A program made the translations under genes and the position numbers. From Dinoroseobacter sp. (lineage in GTDB: Bacteria; Pseudomonadota; Alphaproteobacteria; Rhodobacterales; Rhodobacteraceae), in NCBI GenBank assembly GCA_030066795.1, contig JASJAW010000002.1:30512-94511 (forward strand): a stretch of DNA of 64,000 bases. The letters run 5' to 3'. The notes below the pieces were generated by a model that did no database searches, was not told where the DNA came from, and was given only the letters and a program-made list of their open reading frames with translations. Below, piece after piece: positions 18,446 to 26,385 of this stretch (the first letter of the stretch is position 1; each line of letters begins with the position of its first letter).

Positions 18446-19486
18446 ATGATCAGAAGCCTAATCATCGCCGTGGCCTTTGAAGCGCTCTCTTTCGTCTTCA
18501 GCGCGGCCGCCATGGCTCAGGAGGAGGCGCCTTGGGAGCACGTACCGGAAACGATCGCGCCTGAATGGGCGGAGGTTTTTTCCAGCCTTGGTGCGTCTCG
18601 CTTTGGGCCATTCCCGGCACCGGATGACCTCGACGGTTGGCGCCAGCTCCAGGACGAAGTCAATGCGGTGCGTGAACCGGAGGCCGAACAGATGGCCGAA
18701 GCCCATGGCGTTGCTTTGCGTGACATCACCATCGGGGGCGTGCCTGTGCTTGAAGTCACGCCGGACGAGCGGGTCCGCGAGGACAAAATCGCGGTGTATA
18801 CGCACGGCGGAGCCTACACGCTCAATTCCGCCCGAGCGGCTTTCACTGGGGCCATTCTCTTTGCGGCGGAAACCGGCCTGAAGGTAATGTCGATAGACTA
18901 CACGCTAGCGCCGCACTCTCAGTGGCAAGACACCACCGACGAGGTTCTTGCTGTCTTCTCCGACTTAGCTGAGATGGGGTTTCCAGCAGAAGATATCGTT
19001 CTCTATGGGGATAGCGCCGGAGGCAGCCTTGCTGCCGGCAGTGTGTTGAAAATGCGTGATCAGGGCATGGACATGCCAGCCGCCCTGATCCTGTGGTCGC
19101 CCTGGTCAGACATCGGTGAGGTCGGCGACAGCTATTTCACCATGCGGGACGCCGAGCCCTTTTACACCTACGCCGACGTGCTTGGCCCCTCGGCCCTGGC
19201 CTGTGCCGATGAAGAGGATCACAAGCACCCCTATGTCTCACCTGTCTACGGCGACTACACTCAAGGGTTCCCGCCAACCCTCATTCAAGGCGGCACGAAG
19301 GAGCTCTTTCTGAGCAATCTCGTGCGTCACTATCAGGCGCTGGATCAAGCGGGCCAAACTGTAAAGCTCGACCTTTACGAGGGCATGCCGCATGTTTTTC
19401 AGTCGGTGATGCCCAACTCCCGGGAATCTCGCATCGCGCTGGCGAAATCCGCGGCGTGGGTAAAGGAACACCTGCTTCAGGACTAA
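18446..19486 (+). CDS. Secreted alpha/beta hydrolase of the hormone-sensitive-lipase type
   Basis: 346 aa with a signal peptide (cleavage near AMA|QEE). The HSL-family oxyanion motif HGGAYTL is at about residues 120-126, the nucleophile elbow GDSAGG with Ser190 follows, a probable acid sits in GGTKELFL, and the catalytic His is in MPHVFQ near residue 316. It likely hydrolyses short- to medium-chain esters or a lactone outside the cytoplasm. AAGGAG lies before the ATG. It is the last gene of the DUF3604/DUF1254 run, so its substrate may be related. Confidence 0.9.
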   Translation: MIRSLIIAVAFEALSFVFSAAAMAQEEAPWEHVPETIAPEWAEVFSSLGASRFGPFPAPDDLDGWRQLQDEVNAVREPEAEQMAEAHGVALRDITIGGVPVLEVTPDERVREDKIAVYTHGGAYTLNSARAAFTGAILFAAETGLKVMSIDYTLAPHSQWQDTTDEVLAVFSDLAEMGFPAEDIVLYGDSAGGSLAAGSVLKMRDQGMDMPAALILWSPWSDIGEVGDSYFTMRDAEPFYTYADVLGPSALACADEEDHKHPYVSPVYGDYTQGFPPTLIQGGTKELFLSNLVRHYQALDQAGQTVKLDLYEGMPHVFQSVMPNSRESRIALAKSAAWVKEHLLQD

Positions 19487-19607
19487 ATCGGCGCGGTTTG
19501 CTTAAAGAGGACACTCCGCAAAAAAGACCATGTGTCCACGTGGCGGTCTCTGTCGCGCATTGAGACCGCCTAGACTATTGAGATGACTGCTCTCAGTGAA
19601 TGGCAGG

Positions 19608-20411
19608 TCAGGAAGTGGTGCTGTCTTCAAGCAGCGCCCGAACCCGCTGGGGCGTTACGACATGTCGCCCAGCGCAATCAATGTGATGGACATAATAGAA
19701 ATCCTGAAGGGGCATAGGCCGGATCGGCACATCCCCGAACGGCAATGCGGCATCATACGGAGCGGCCATGCTTCCAGCCACGAAACAGGCGATGTTGCCT
19801 TGCTGTGCGAAATATGGCCTGTGCACGTGCCCCGAGATGACAATCACCTGCTCTTCCGCATTGGCGGCAATATCGAGAAACCGTTGACGCTCTCCGAGTT
19901 GGCAGAAGCTGTCGAACTGCGCCAATCCAAGGACCAACGGTGGATGATGCATCACAACTGCAAGTCGGCTCGAAGTCTTTCGTGCCACTTCCTGTTCCAG
20001 CAGTTCTAACCCAGAGTGGCTGATCGCGCCTTCGATCGCACCTTGGATGCATGTGTCGAGACCGAGAAAGCGGACGCCCCCAATCTCGACAACGCGGTTC
20101 GTGATATCCCAATTGGAGAAAACCTCAGAGGACGCGCCATACGCTCTCATCTCACCCGGCCCGTCGTGATTACCCGGGACGACCGCTAACGGAAGACCGA
20201 TCCTCGCAAACATATCCTCGAAGGCCATAAACGCGGCCGGTTCTGCGCGGTCAGTCAGGTCGCCGGACACAACGACGAAATCGAGCGACTCCGCGATTCC
20301 GGCGAGGTCTTTCGCTATAGCTTCCGCGACGAATTGCGCTCGTGGGCGGGCTACCTTCGCAGCACTCTCTGCCGCAACAAGGTGCAGATCGGACACGTGC
20401 GCAAATCTCAT
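19608..20411 (-). CDS. Metallophosphoesterase, class III cyclic-nucleotide phosphodiesterase-like
   Basis: 267 aa. All five calcineurin-like metal motifs are present: DLH near the N-terminus (Asp8, His10), GDLTDR, GNHD, MHHPP and GHVHRP. The order and size fit the CpdA/GpdQ group, which cleaves cyclic nucleotides or glycerophosphodiesters. There is no signal peptide, so it is cytosolic. ATGs at 20411 and 20417 are both in frame. The AAGGA next to the outer one is correctly spaced only for 20411. It converges on the secreted hydrolase. Confidence 0.9.
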   Translation of the reverse strand: MRFAHVSDLHLVAAESAAKVARPRAQFVAEAIAKDLAGIAESLDFVVVSGDLTDRAEPAAFMAFEDMFARIGLPLAVVPGNHDGPGEMRAYGASSEVFSNWDITNRVVEIGGVRFLGLDTCIQGAIEGAISHSGLELLEQEVARKTSSRLAVVMHHPPLVLGLAQFDSFCQLGERQRFLDIAANAEEQVIVISGHVHRPYFAQQGNIACFVAGSMAAPYDAALPFGDVPIRPMPLQDFYYVHHIDCAGRHVVTPQRVRALLEDSTTS

Positions 20412-20972
20412 GATCATTCCTTGCCAAAGTCCAGCACACCCCCGCTGGTTTAGGCATCCAAGCCCTGAACCAACTAACGATAGACCACTATAGAGCCGCA
20501 GTATCGACTCTGTTGCTATTCGTTACCCGCAGTCTCTGTTCAAACCACGGCACCCCGCATCTTTATCACGGGAAACCAAACATCATGTTGCACGAGTTGT
20601 CCGAGCGGGCAAAGACCGCAGAGCCGGGTCCCGGCCCTGCGCTCAATTGCGCTATAAAGCGATCGACCTACCAGAAGGACCACATTGCCAGTCGGACCCA
20701 ACGCGATCGGCAGGCTGCGTTGGGGCAAGAAAAGAACTCTGCAGGCACAGGAGCCAGCGCGCTTTTTTTCCGTAGGATCCAAACCTCACGTCCTGACGAT
20801 AGTCAGAACAAATTGCCGTGCTTGCCGCTTGAAATTCTGCTCAATTCTTCATCAGAGCACGGCAAAAACCCGCTGAAATCCGACGAGCAGCGCACGGTGA
20901 CGCAATCTCGCCACTTTTCCTGAACATCTAGGGAGTAAAGGGACCGGCCGACTTTTTCCGGGGGTACAGCCA
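20412..20972. other. Intergenic region upstream of the exopolysaccharide locus
   Basis: About 560 bases between the divergent metallophosphoesterase and the first sulfotransferase gene. One plus-strand frame stays open for 136 codons (20513-20923), but it has no ribosome site, no recognisable protein features and an unnatural composition. I see no repeat and no RNA gene. Promoters for both flanking genes should lie here. Confidence 0.45.
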
Positions 20973-21812
20973 ATGAGCCTATTCGATGTAGCGCAGAGCC
21001 GGACGACGCGCAGGTCCCGGGTTTATTCCGGTAGGATCAAGCGGTCGATACTTGGCGCGGGCCTCCGGCACCCGGCGATTTTCTTGCACCTGCCCAAATG
21101 TGGCGGCACGTCCCTCTCGGAAGCGCTTTACGCAACTGTGCCGATCCATAAACGCGTCGGCGTAATCGACGCTCTCTCAACCCGGCGCGCGGCCTCGGTT
21201 CTGGCATTTGGAGAAGACGACGCCTGGCGGTGCCATGACGATCTGGAGCATGGACATCATACCTTTGATTTGCGCGAGCGAATTCTCCTGACACATGGGT
21301 GCTGGAACACGGATCTTGTGCACGGTCATGTGCTATTGACCGACCTCCTGCGCACGCATCTGTTGGGCCGCTACAAGCTTCTGACGGTCATGCGCGAGCC
21401 GGTTGCGCGCGCAATCTCGAACTATCGCATGGCCGTTGCGGCGGGCATTGCCGACGCGAACCCGGACGTCTGGCTGCAAAGCCCGATCGCGCGCGCGCAT
21501 TGCACGACCTATCTGCGCTACCTGTCGGGTCAGCATAGCGTGTCAGCAAACGCAGAAACCGAAGCCTTGATGCGTGCAACAAACGCGTTGGCCGACTTTA
21601 CGCTGATCGGCTTTCTTGAGGAAATAGAGGATTTTGCACGTTCTTTTGAACGCCTTTTCCACGCTGACCTGAGTTTGCACAAATACAATCAGGCCAAAGG
21701 ACCTGAGATAGCGTTTACTCAATCACAACTGGACCAAATTCATGAGATGTGCGCAGCGGATGCTGCGCTCTACGCCAGCGCCCGAGAGCTGCAAGGCAAA
21801 AGAAATGAATGA
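20973..21812 (+). CDS. Sulfotransferase family protein (Sulfotransfer_2-like), EPS locus
   Basis: 279 aa. It carries a PAPS-binding 5'-phosphosulfate loop, FLHLPKCGGTSLSEAL (about residues 31-46), and a 3'-phosphate motif, VMREPVARAISNYRMA, as in membrane-associated and bacterial carbohydrate sulfotransferases. It would transfer sulfate from PAPS to a sugar of the exopolysaccharide or its lipid-linked precursor. The ribosome site is weak (GGGGG). Its end overlaps the next glycosyltransferase by 8 bp, so the two are coupled. It is one of three sulfotransferase genes in the locus. Confidence 0.85.
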   Translation: MSLFDVAQSRTTRRSRVYSGRIKRSILGAGLRHPAIFLHLPKCGGTSLSEALYATVPIHKRVGVIDALSTRRAASVLAFGEDDAWRCHDDLEHGHHTFDLRERILLTHGCWNTDLVHGHVLLTDLLRTHLLGRYKLLTVMREPVARAISNYRMAVAAGIADANPDVWLQSPIARAHCTTYLRYLSGQHSVSANAETEALMRATNALADFTLIGFLEEIEDFARSFERLFHADLSLHKYNQAKGPEIAFTQSQLDQIHEMCAADAALYASARELQGKRNE

Positions 21813-22995
21813 TGAAGGCCATCCTCTGCAGGTGGCTTATTTCGCCCATGACTGGGGGGATGCGGCTGTAAAGCGACGTGTTGCGGGTTTTGCCCGTGAC
21901 GGAATAAACGTAGCGGGATTTGCCAGCTACCGGACAGCCCCCTCCAGGCCGGACTGGGTGCGGGCCAATCTGGGGCGAACCTTTGACAATGGCTATATGC
22001 ATCGGGTGCGTGCCGCTCTACGCGGAGCAAAAACTGCACAAATCCCCGCCTTGGCGGATGCCGACCTGATACTCGCACGCAACCTAGACATGTTGGTGAC
22101 TGCACTGCTTGCGCGGCGACGCGCGTGTCTGGCGACACCTGTGGTCTATGAATGCCTAGATATTCACCGACTCGTCGCGCGTCAAGATAGCACTGGTGCG
22201 TTGTTCCGCTCTATCGAGCGGCAAGCATTGCGGCACTGCGTCGGGCATTGGGTTTCGTCTCCGGCGTTTTTGACTGAGCACTTTCAACGATACTACCCCG
22301 AAGCTCAGGGCGCACAGCTTCTCGAAAATCGTTTGCAAGCGCAGATCGGACCGAGACCCAGTGGATTGAAACCCATTGGTGAAAAGCTACGGATCGGGTG
22401 GTTCGGCAATCTGCGCTGCGCGCGATCCTTGCACCTTTTACGCGGCCTTTCCAAAGAGTTCAGCGATCAAGTTGAGGTGATTCTACGGGGCTATCCCGCG
22501 GAAGCTGAGATTCCTGATTTTCATCACGTCATCAATGCGAGCCCTAACCTGACCTATGGAGGTCGCTATCACTGGCCTGACGAGCTTGCCTCAATCTATG
22601 ACCAGGTTGACGTTGTGTGGGCCGGCGACTTTATGGACGCGGGCCTGAACTCGCAATGGCTTCTGCCCAACCGGCTCTATGAAGGCGGATGGCATGGGTG
22701 TCCTCCAATTGCGCCCGCCAGTTCGCAAACGGGCCGATGGATCGTCGAGCATGAAAGCGGCTTCGTGCTGGATGAGCCTCTGGAAGAAACCTTACCAGCA
22801 TTTGTCGATCGGCTGCTAAAGCGCCCGAAGTTGATCGAGGCAGCACGAGCGCGGTTGCTGGAGCTACCAGAAACAGTATTTGTTGAACCAACAGGGACGT
22901 TGAACATGTTGGTCAAAGAGGCAATCAACGCGAAATCGTCGCGGCTGTCTGCAAACCTCTCGCAAACCAAGGCTAGTATTGCGTCTTCGGTGTAA
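21805..22995 (+). CDS. Glycosyltransferase, GT4/GT-B-like
   Basis: 396 aa. The two-Rossmann GT-B layout is suggested by an N-terminal VAYFAHDWGDAAVKRRV, a linker near LRIGWFGNLRCARS that opens the C-terminal domain, and a donor-site region NRLYEGGWHGCPPIA followed by an acidic GFVLDEPLEE. It is a distant group-1 transferase that adds one sugar to the EPS unit. The ATG at 21805 lies inside the previous gene (8-bp overlap), and the frame extends further upstream without a better start. Its 3' end overlaps the convergent GT2 gene by 23 bp. Confidence 0.8.
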   Translation: MNDEGHPLQVAYFAHDWGDAAVKRRVAGFARDGINVAGFASYRTAPSRPDWVRANLGRTFDNGYMHRVRAALRGAKTAQIPALADADLILARNLDMLVTALLARRRACLATPVVYECLDIHRLVARQDSTGALFRSIERQALRHCVGHWVSSPAFLTEHFQRYYPEAQGAQLLENRLQAQIGPRPSGLKPIGEKLRIGWFGNLRCARSLHLLRGLSKEFSDQVEVILRGYPAEAEIPDFHHVINASPNLTYGGRYHWPDELASIYDQVDVVWAGDFMDAGLNSQWLLPNRLYEGGWHGCPPIAPASSQTGRWIVEHESGFVLDEPLEETLPAFVDRLLKRPKLIEAARARLLELPETVFVEPTGTLNMLVKEAINAKSSRLSANLSQTKASIASSV

Positions 22996-23872
22996 GTTTC
23001 ACCAGACCCGCCATGACGCCGAGATGCATGACGCCCCGGCGGAGCCACCAAAGCCTTCGAGTTGCAACCCCGGCAGATGCCAACGCTCGGACCAGACAGT
23101 ATCCCGCCTTTAGCAGCGCGGCCAAAACAAGCTGCGGCAGTGCCCAAAGCCGGGCATCTTGTCGGCTCAACTCCCCAAACACGTGACCAGAATTAAAACT
23201 GCGCCGCATGAGCCAATCAGAACTCAACCGTGTCGGGGTGACGTCTTCGTAGACCTCAGCGGTGCTGCAAATACCCATACGCGCGCCAGTGCGCCACAAT
23301 CGATGGAAATAGTCGGTGTCCTCACCGCCTGTCCGTCCTTTTTTGACATTAAATCGCAACACGCGGGTTGCAGCCCGGCGCATATCGACCATCGCGTTGC
23401 ATGTGTGCCCTGTGCGCACCTCGCCATGCCGCAGTACCGGGCGGTTGGAATGAAAATCGCCCTCGGCAATGTGCCTGGGGGCGTCCGCAGGATAGACAGC
23501 GATCGCAGGTCCAAAGACCGCATCATAGCCTTCTTGCCGCAGCGTTTCGGAGAGGTTTAGCAACCAGCCGGGATCGACCACTTCATCATCATCGATCCAA
23601 GCGACGAACTCCGCGTCAGACGCGTCGAGGCAGGCATTCCGGGCGATGGAGATGTTGCGTGCCGGCGCGTGGAGATAGATGATTTCAAACGGCAAATTGA
23701 CGCCATCTATGATTGAGCGAGCGCTTGGCTCAGCGTCGTTATCAGCGACTAAAATTCGCACTGTCATGCATTGCGGAAGGTCGATTTCACGCAAGGATTC
23801 CAATGTCTTTTTCAAGTGTGGCCGTCTGTACGTGCAAATGCAAATATCGACAGCCAATGTCTCCGCCACCAT
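22973..23872 (-). CDS. Glycosyltransferase family 2
   Basis: 299 aa. It has a GT-A fold with CICTYRRPHLKKTLESL at the N-terminus, the donor-binding VADNDAEP, the DxD-type motif WIDDDEVVDPGW, and a late GRTGGEDTDYFHRLW with the catalytic-base region. It adds one sugar to the EPS repeat unit. The C-terminus has weakly hydrophobic, basic helices that could touch the membrane. Either the ATG at 23872 or the GTG at 23878, which overlaps the stop of the ExoA-like gene as GTGA, could be the start; both imply coupling. Confidence 0.9.
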   Translation of the reverse strand: MVAETLAVDICICTYRRPHLKKTLESLREIDLPQCMTVRILVADNDAEPSARSIIDGVNLPFEIIYLHAPARNISIARNACLDASDAEFVAWIDDDEVVDPGWLLNLSETLRQEGYDAVFGPAIAVYPADAPRHIAEGDFHSNRPVLRHGEVRTGHTCNAMVDMRRAATRVLRFNVKKGRTGGEDTDYFHRLWRTGARMGICSTAEVYEDVTPTRLSSDWLMRRSFNSGHVFGELSRQDARLWALPQLVLAALLKAGYCLVRALASAGVATRRLWWLRRGVMHLGVMAGLVKLTPKTQY

Positions 23873-23874
23873 CT

Positions 23875-24939
23875 TCACCCCGTTTGAGCATGCGCAGTGC
23901 GCAGTTCAGAAACCGAAAGACTACGTCTCAAAAACCCAAGCCCCCACGCTGTGTGCATTGCTCCGAGCGCGGGGCCCGCCCATAGTCCTTCCATACTCCG
24001 CAGAAGCAGCACTGCGACCAAAGATGTGCTCAAAAGCACTCCGCCGTAAAGCACGGGCCAGATCAGCCCAAACGGCGTGAAAAACATCGCGGGCAGAGAG
24101 GCCAGTAACAGAAGTGTATTGAGAACCGGCACCAACTGACGCAAGCGTGGTCGCGTATGGTGTTTGCGCAGAGTACTGGCGCGGCCATGGCCGTAGTTCG
24201 AGTATTGCCGCCAGAGCGCCGACAATGTGGGGCGCATGATATAGGAAATGCGCGTTTGGTCTGTTAGCCAGATCTTTCCACCGCTCTTTACCAAACGCAT
24301 GTCGAACTCTGCGTCTTCGTTGTGGCTAAACGCCGGATCATATCCACCAACGCGTTGGAACCACGCAATGTCGAACGCCGCGTGATGGCCGTGATCTACA
24401 AATTGCGCTTTTTGCCCACCCCGATGCGCTGACCCTCCTGAGCCTAACGGGGTATCAACGATCCAAGCAGCAGCTTTCTGAAACCCGCCCTGCCCGGTTG
24501 CATCCATGGATGTGACTACCGATGCAACCTTCACGCGGGCATATTCTCGTGCCAAAGCCATAACGTAACCGTCCGGATAAACGGCATGTACGTCACAGCG
24601 CACCAAGAGTTTATGGTGCGGCTCGGACAGTTCTTCGACAGCAGCATTCACCCCGGCCGATTGCAGCCGTCCCGGATTGTCCAGCAGGTGAAGGTTTGGG
24701 TACCTATGCCTAAGGCGTTCAACGATGCGTTGCGTACCATCGTCGCTCCCCCCATCAGCCACCACGATCCTGCATTGCGACATCCAGCGCTCTGGGCGCA
24801 TAAGCGAGCGCAGGCAGGCCTCAATGTGACTGGCTTCATTTAATGCTGGCAGCACCACAAGGATGTCAGCTGGATCAACTGCACCTGGCGCAAATTCGGG
24901 ATCCGCGGCCCACGTGTTATTTAGGGTCTCCGCTGTCAT
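23875..24939 (-). CDS. ExoA-like glycosyltransferase family 2 with C-terminal membrane helices
   Basis: 354 aa. It resembles ExoA of succinoglycan biosynthesis, which adds a beta-1,3-glucose. The GT-A motifs are VVLPALNEASHIEACL, VADGGSDDGT, RCDVHAVYPDGY (DxD region) and HNEDAEFDMRLVKSGG. Three or so C-terminal helices (LNTLLLLASLPAMFF onward) anchor it in the membrane. The ATG at 24939 lies inside the upstream small membrane-protein gene (23-bp overlap). A longer in-frame start at 24996 would read across that gene. Confidence 0.88.
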   Translation of the reverse strand: MTAETLNNTWAADPEFAPGAVDPADILVVLPALNEASHIEACLRSLMRPERWMSQCRIVVADGGSDDGTQRIVERLRHRYPNLHLLDNPGRLQSAGVNAAVEELSEPHHKLLVRCDVHAVYPDGYVMALAREYARVKVASVVTSMDATGQGGFQKAAAWIVDTPLGSGGSAHRGGQKAQFVDHGHHAAFDIAWFQRVGGYDPAFSHNEDAEFDMRLVKSGGKIWLTDQTRISYIMRPTLSALWRQYSNYGHGRASTLRKHHTRPRLRQLVPVLNTLLLLASLPAMFFTPFGLIWPVLYGGVLLSTSLVAVLLLRSMEGLWAGPALGAMHTAWGLGFLRRSLSVSELRTAHAQTG

Positions 24940-25096
24940 CGGACGGTCGCCCCAGGACCAGGCCCAGAACCAGTATACACAAAGGCCCAGCAACAAAAAA
25001 TGCCGCCAGGATCATCCAGAAGTCGCCATCTGCCAGGTAGGTAACCAAGGCAAATGCGCAACTCAGAAACGGCGCCAACAGCAACAGCCCCTTCAA
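24917..25096 (-). CDS. Small two-helix membrane protein in the EPS operon
   Basis: 59 aa, not recognised. It is two hydrophobic helices joined by LADGDFW, with a short polar tail (RPSDDSGDPK). The start is a TTG with GAGGAG eight bases upstream, a clear ribosome site. The end overlaps the ExoA-like gene by 23 bp. The conserved-looking arrangement suggests an accessory to the membrane glycosyltransferase or the export complex. The function is inferred from position only. Confidence 0.62.
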   Translation of the reverse strand: MKGLLLLAPFLSCAFALVTYLADGDFWMILAAFFVAGPLCILVLGLVLGRPSDDSGDPK

Positions 25097-25231
25097 GACA
25101 AGCTCTCCTCGTAAAAACGAGGCCAACTATAGTTGTGAATTTGGATTTTGGAATGTTCATTTGCTTGCCCCTGGATATTGCACGCAGGGGCGCTTCGGCG
25201 CCCGCGTTTTCCAAAGTCGGCGGCGCACAAC

Positions 25232-25924
25232 TCAGTAAGCGCCGCGGCCGTTCAAAAGTACACTAATCGTTCTCGCGATGAGTTGGATGTCGCTGGTCAA
25301 GTTGCAGGTCGCGACATAGCGACAATCCAGATCGATGCGATCACGAAACGAAATATCGCTGCGTCCAGAAACTTGCCAAAGACCGGTGATGCCCGGACGC
25401 GCCGCTTTATACCGCCGCGCGGCTTCTCCGTAGTCTTTGACCTCATCCAGAGTGAGTGGTCGCGGCCCCACAACACTCATTTCACCACGCAAAACATTGA
25501 AGAACTGCGGCAATTCATCAAAGCTCAGGCGTCGCATCAAGTTCCCTACAAAGGGTATGATACGAGGGTCGTTTTTGAGTTTACGGTGCTGGTCCCACTC
25601 AGCTTGGGCCTCTGGGTTCGATGCAAGATACTCGGTCAGCAACTGATCTGCATTGGGCACCATTGTGCGGAACTTCAGGCAGGGAAACGGCATACCGCCA
25701 TACCCAATACGCGTGTGTGCAAAGAAGATCGGTCCAGGCGATACGACCATAACGATAGCGGGCAAAACAATAAAAAATGGCAACGTACTCAGGATTGCAA
25801 CAAAGCTGAATGCAACGTCGAAAACACGCTTTGCAAATCCGCCGACTGGGACGGTTTTACGGTTATTTACCGCGGACTCTAATTGCGGTTCGTCAGCTTT
25901 AAATTTGGCTTGGCAGGTGCTCAT
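25232..25924 (-). CDS. exoY: Undecaprenyl-phosphate sugar-1-phosphate transferase, ExoY-like
   Basis: 230 aa. It starts repeat-unit assembly by moving a hexose-1-phosphate (galactose in ExoY) to undecaprenyl phosphate. One N-terminal membrane segment (FVAILSTLPFFIVLPAIV) precedes the bacterial sugar-transferase domain, with the signatures FFAHTRIGYGGMPFPCLKFRTM, LSFDELPQFFNVLRGEMSVVGPRPL and PGITGLWQVSGRS. The size matches ExoY, not the longer WbaP type. The start at 25924 is preferred over an in-frame 55-codon extension that lacks hydrophobic segments. It heads the minus-strand group ExoY, small protein, ExoA, GT2. Confidence 0.93.
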   Translation of the reverse strand: MSTCQAKFKADEPQLESAVNNRKTVPVGGFAKRVFDVAFSFVAILSTLPFFIVLPAIVMVVSPGPIFFAHTRIGYGGMPFPCLKFRTMVPNADQLLTEYLASNPEAQAEWDQHRKLKNDPRIIPFVGNLMRRLSFDELPQFFNVLRGEMSVVGPRPLTLDEVKDYGEAARRYKAARPGITGLWQVSGRSDISFRDRIDLDCRYVATCNLTSDIQLIARTISVLLNGRGAY

Positions 25925-26307
25925 TAGCTCATCCCCCCGGATGCAGAAATCGCCAGCAATTGCCACTAATGGTCGAAATGTGTCGGAACTAAGGCTCCAG
26001 CTCCTGCTTTTGTCTCTCTGTCCTTTGAGATCCGGTGTTTCGGCGGAGTTCCGCTGACTTCGCCCTAAATTTGAGCAGAATATGAACAAACCCTACGAAA
26101 CGACATGTGAGCGTAGAAAAAATCTGTAGGCGCCGGAATTCGCCGATCGCGGCTGACTGCAGCACGCGTCCCCAATTCGGCCTCAATTGCCCATTAATAA
26201 TGGCGTGCGCGAAAAGCGCTTTGACACACGTTAACGCTGCAAAACAGAATCATATGTTCTGCAAGTGCGAATAGCTCTATGAAAAGAGCCGTATCGAAGG
26301 AGCCTAA
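25925..26307. other. Divergent control region between exoY and the flippase operon
   Basis: About 380 bases without a gene between the two divergent EPS operons. A promoter for the plus-strand operon is described separately. The half nearer exoY should hold the minus-strand promoter, which I could not define. No repeat or known operator is evident. Confidence 0.5.
26221..26250 (+). promoter_or_regulatory. Probable promoter of the flippase-pyruvyltransferase operon
   Basis: A perfect TTGACA (26221-26226), an 18-base spacer and CAGAAT (26245-26250) as the -10 box. This would start transcription about 50 bases before the leader reading frame at 26308. The -10 match is only moderate (4 of 6). 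Confidence 0.45.
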
Positions 26308-26385
26308 ATGCCTCTAGGGACCGGCGATCGCCAATCCATAATCATACATTTGATGCAGGGCCGGATCGGATCGTCAAACGCATGA
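26308..26385 (+). CDS. Possible 25-residue leader peptide coupled to the flippase gene
   Basis: A 26-codon frame (25 aa plus stop) starting at an ATG that has AAGGAG five bases upstream, the best ribosome site in the region. Its TGA overlaps the ATG of the flippase gene (ATGA, 26382-26385), while the flippase itself has no visible ribosome site. This is the geometry of translational coupling. The peptide (beginning MPLGTGDRQ, later IIIHLMQG) has no recognisable features, so the act of translation may matter more than the product. Confidence 0.45.
   Translation: MPLGTGDRQSIIIHLMQGRIGSSNA

Noticed and set aside
20513..20923. 136-codon plus-strand frame upstream of the EPS locus
   Set aside because: No ribosome site, no hydrophobic or motif pattern, and its composition resembles non-coding sequence.
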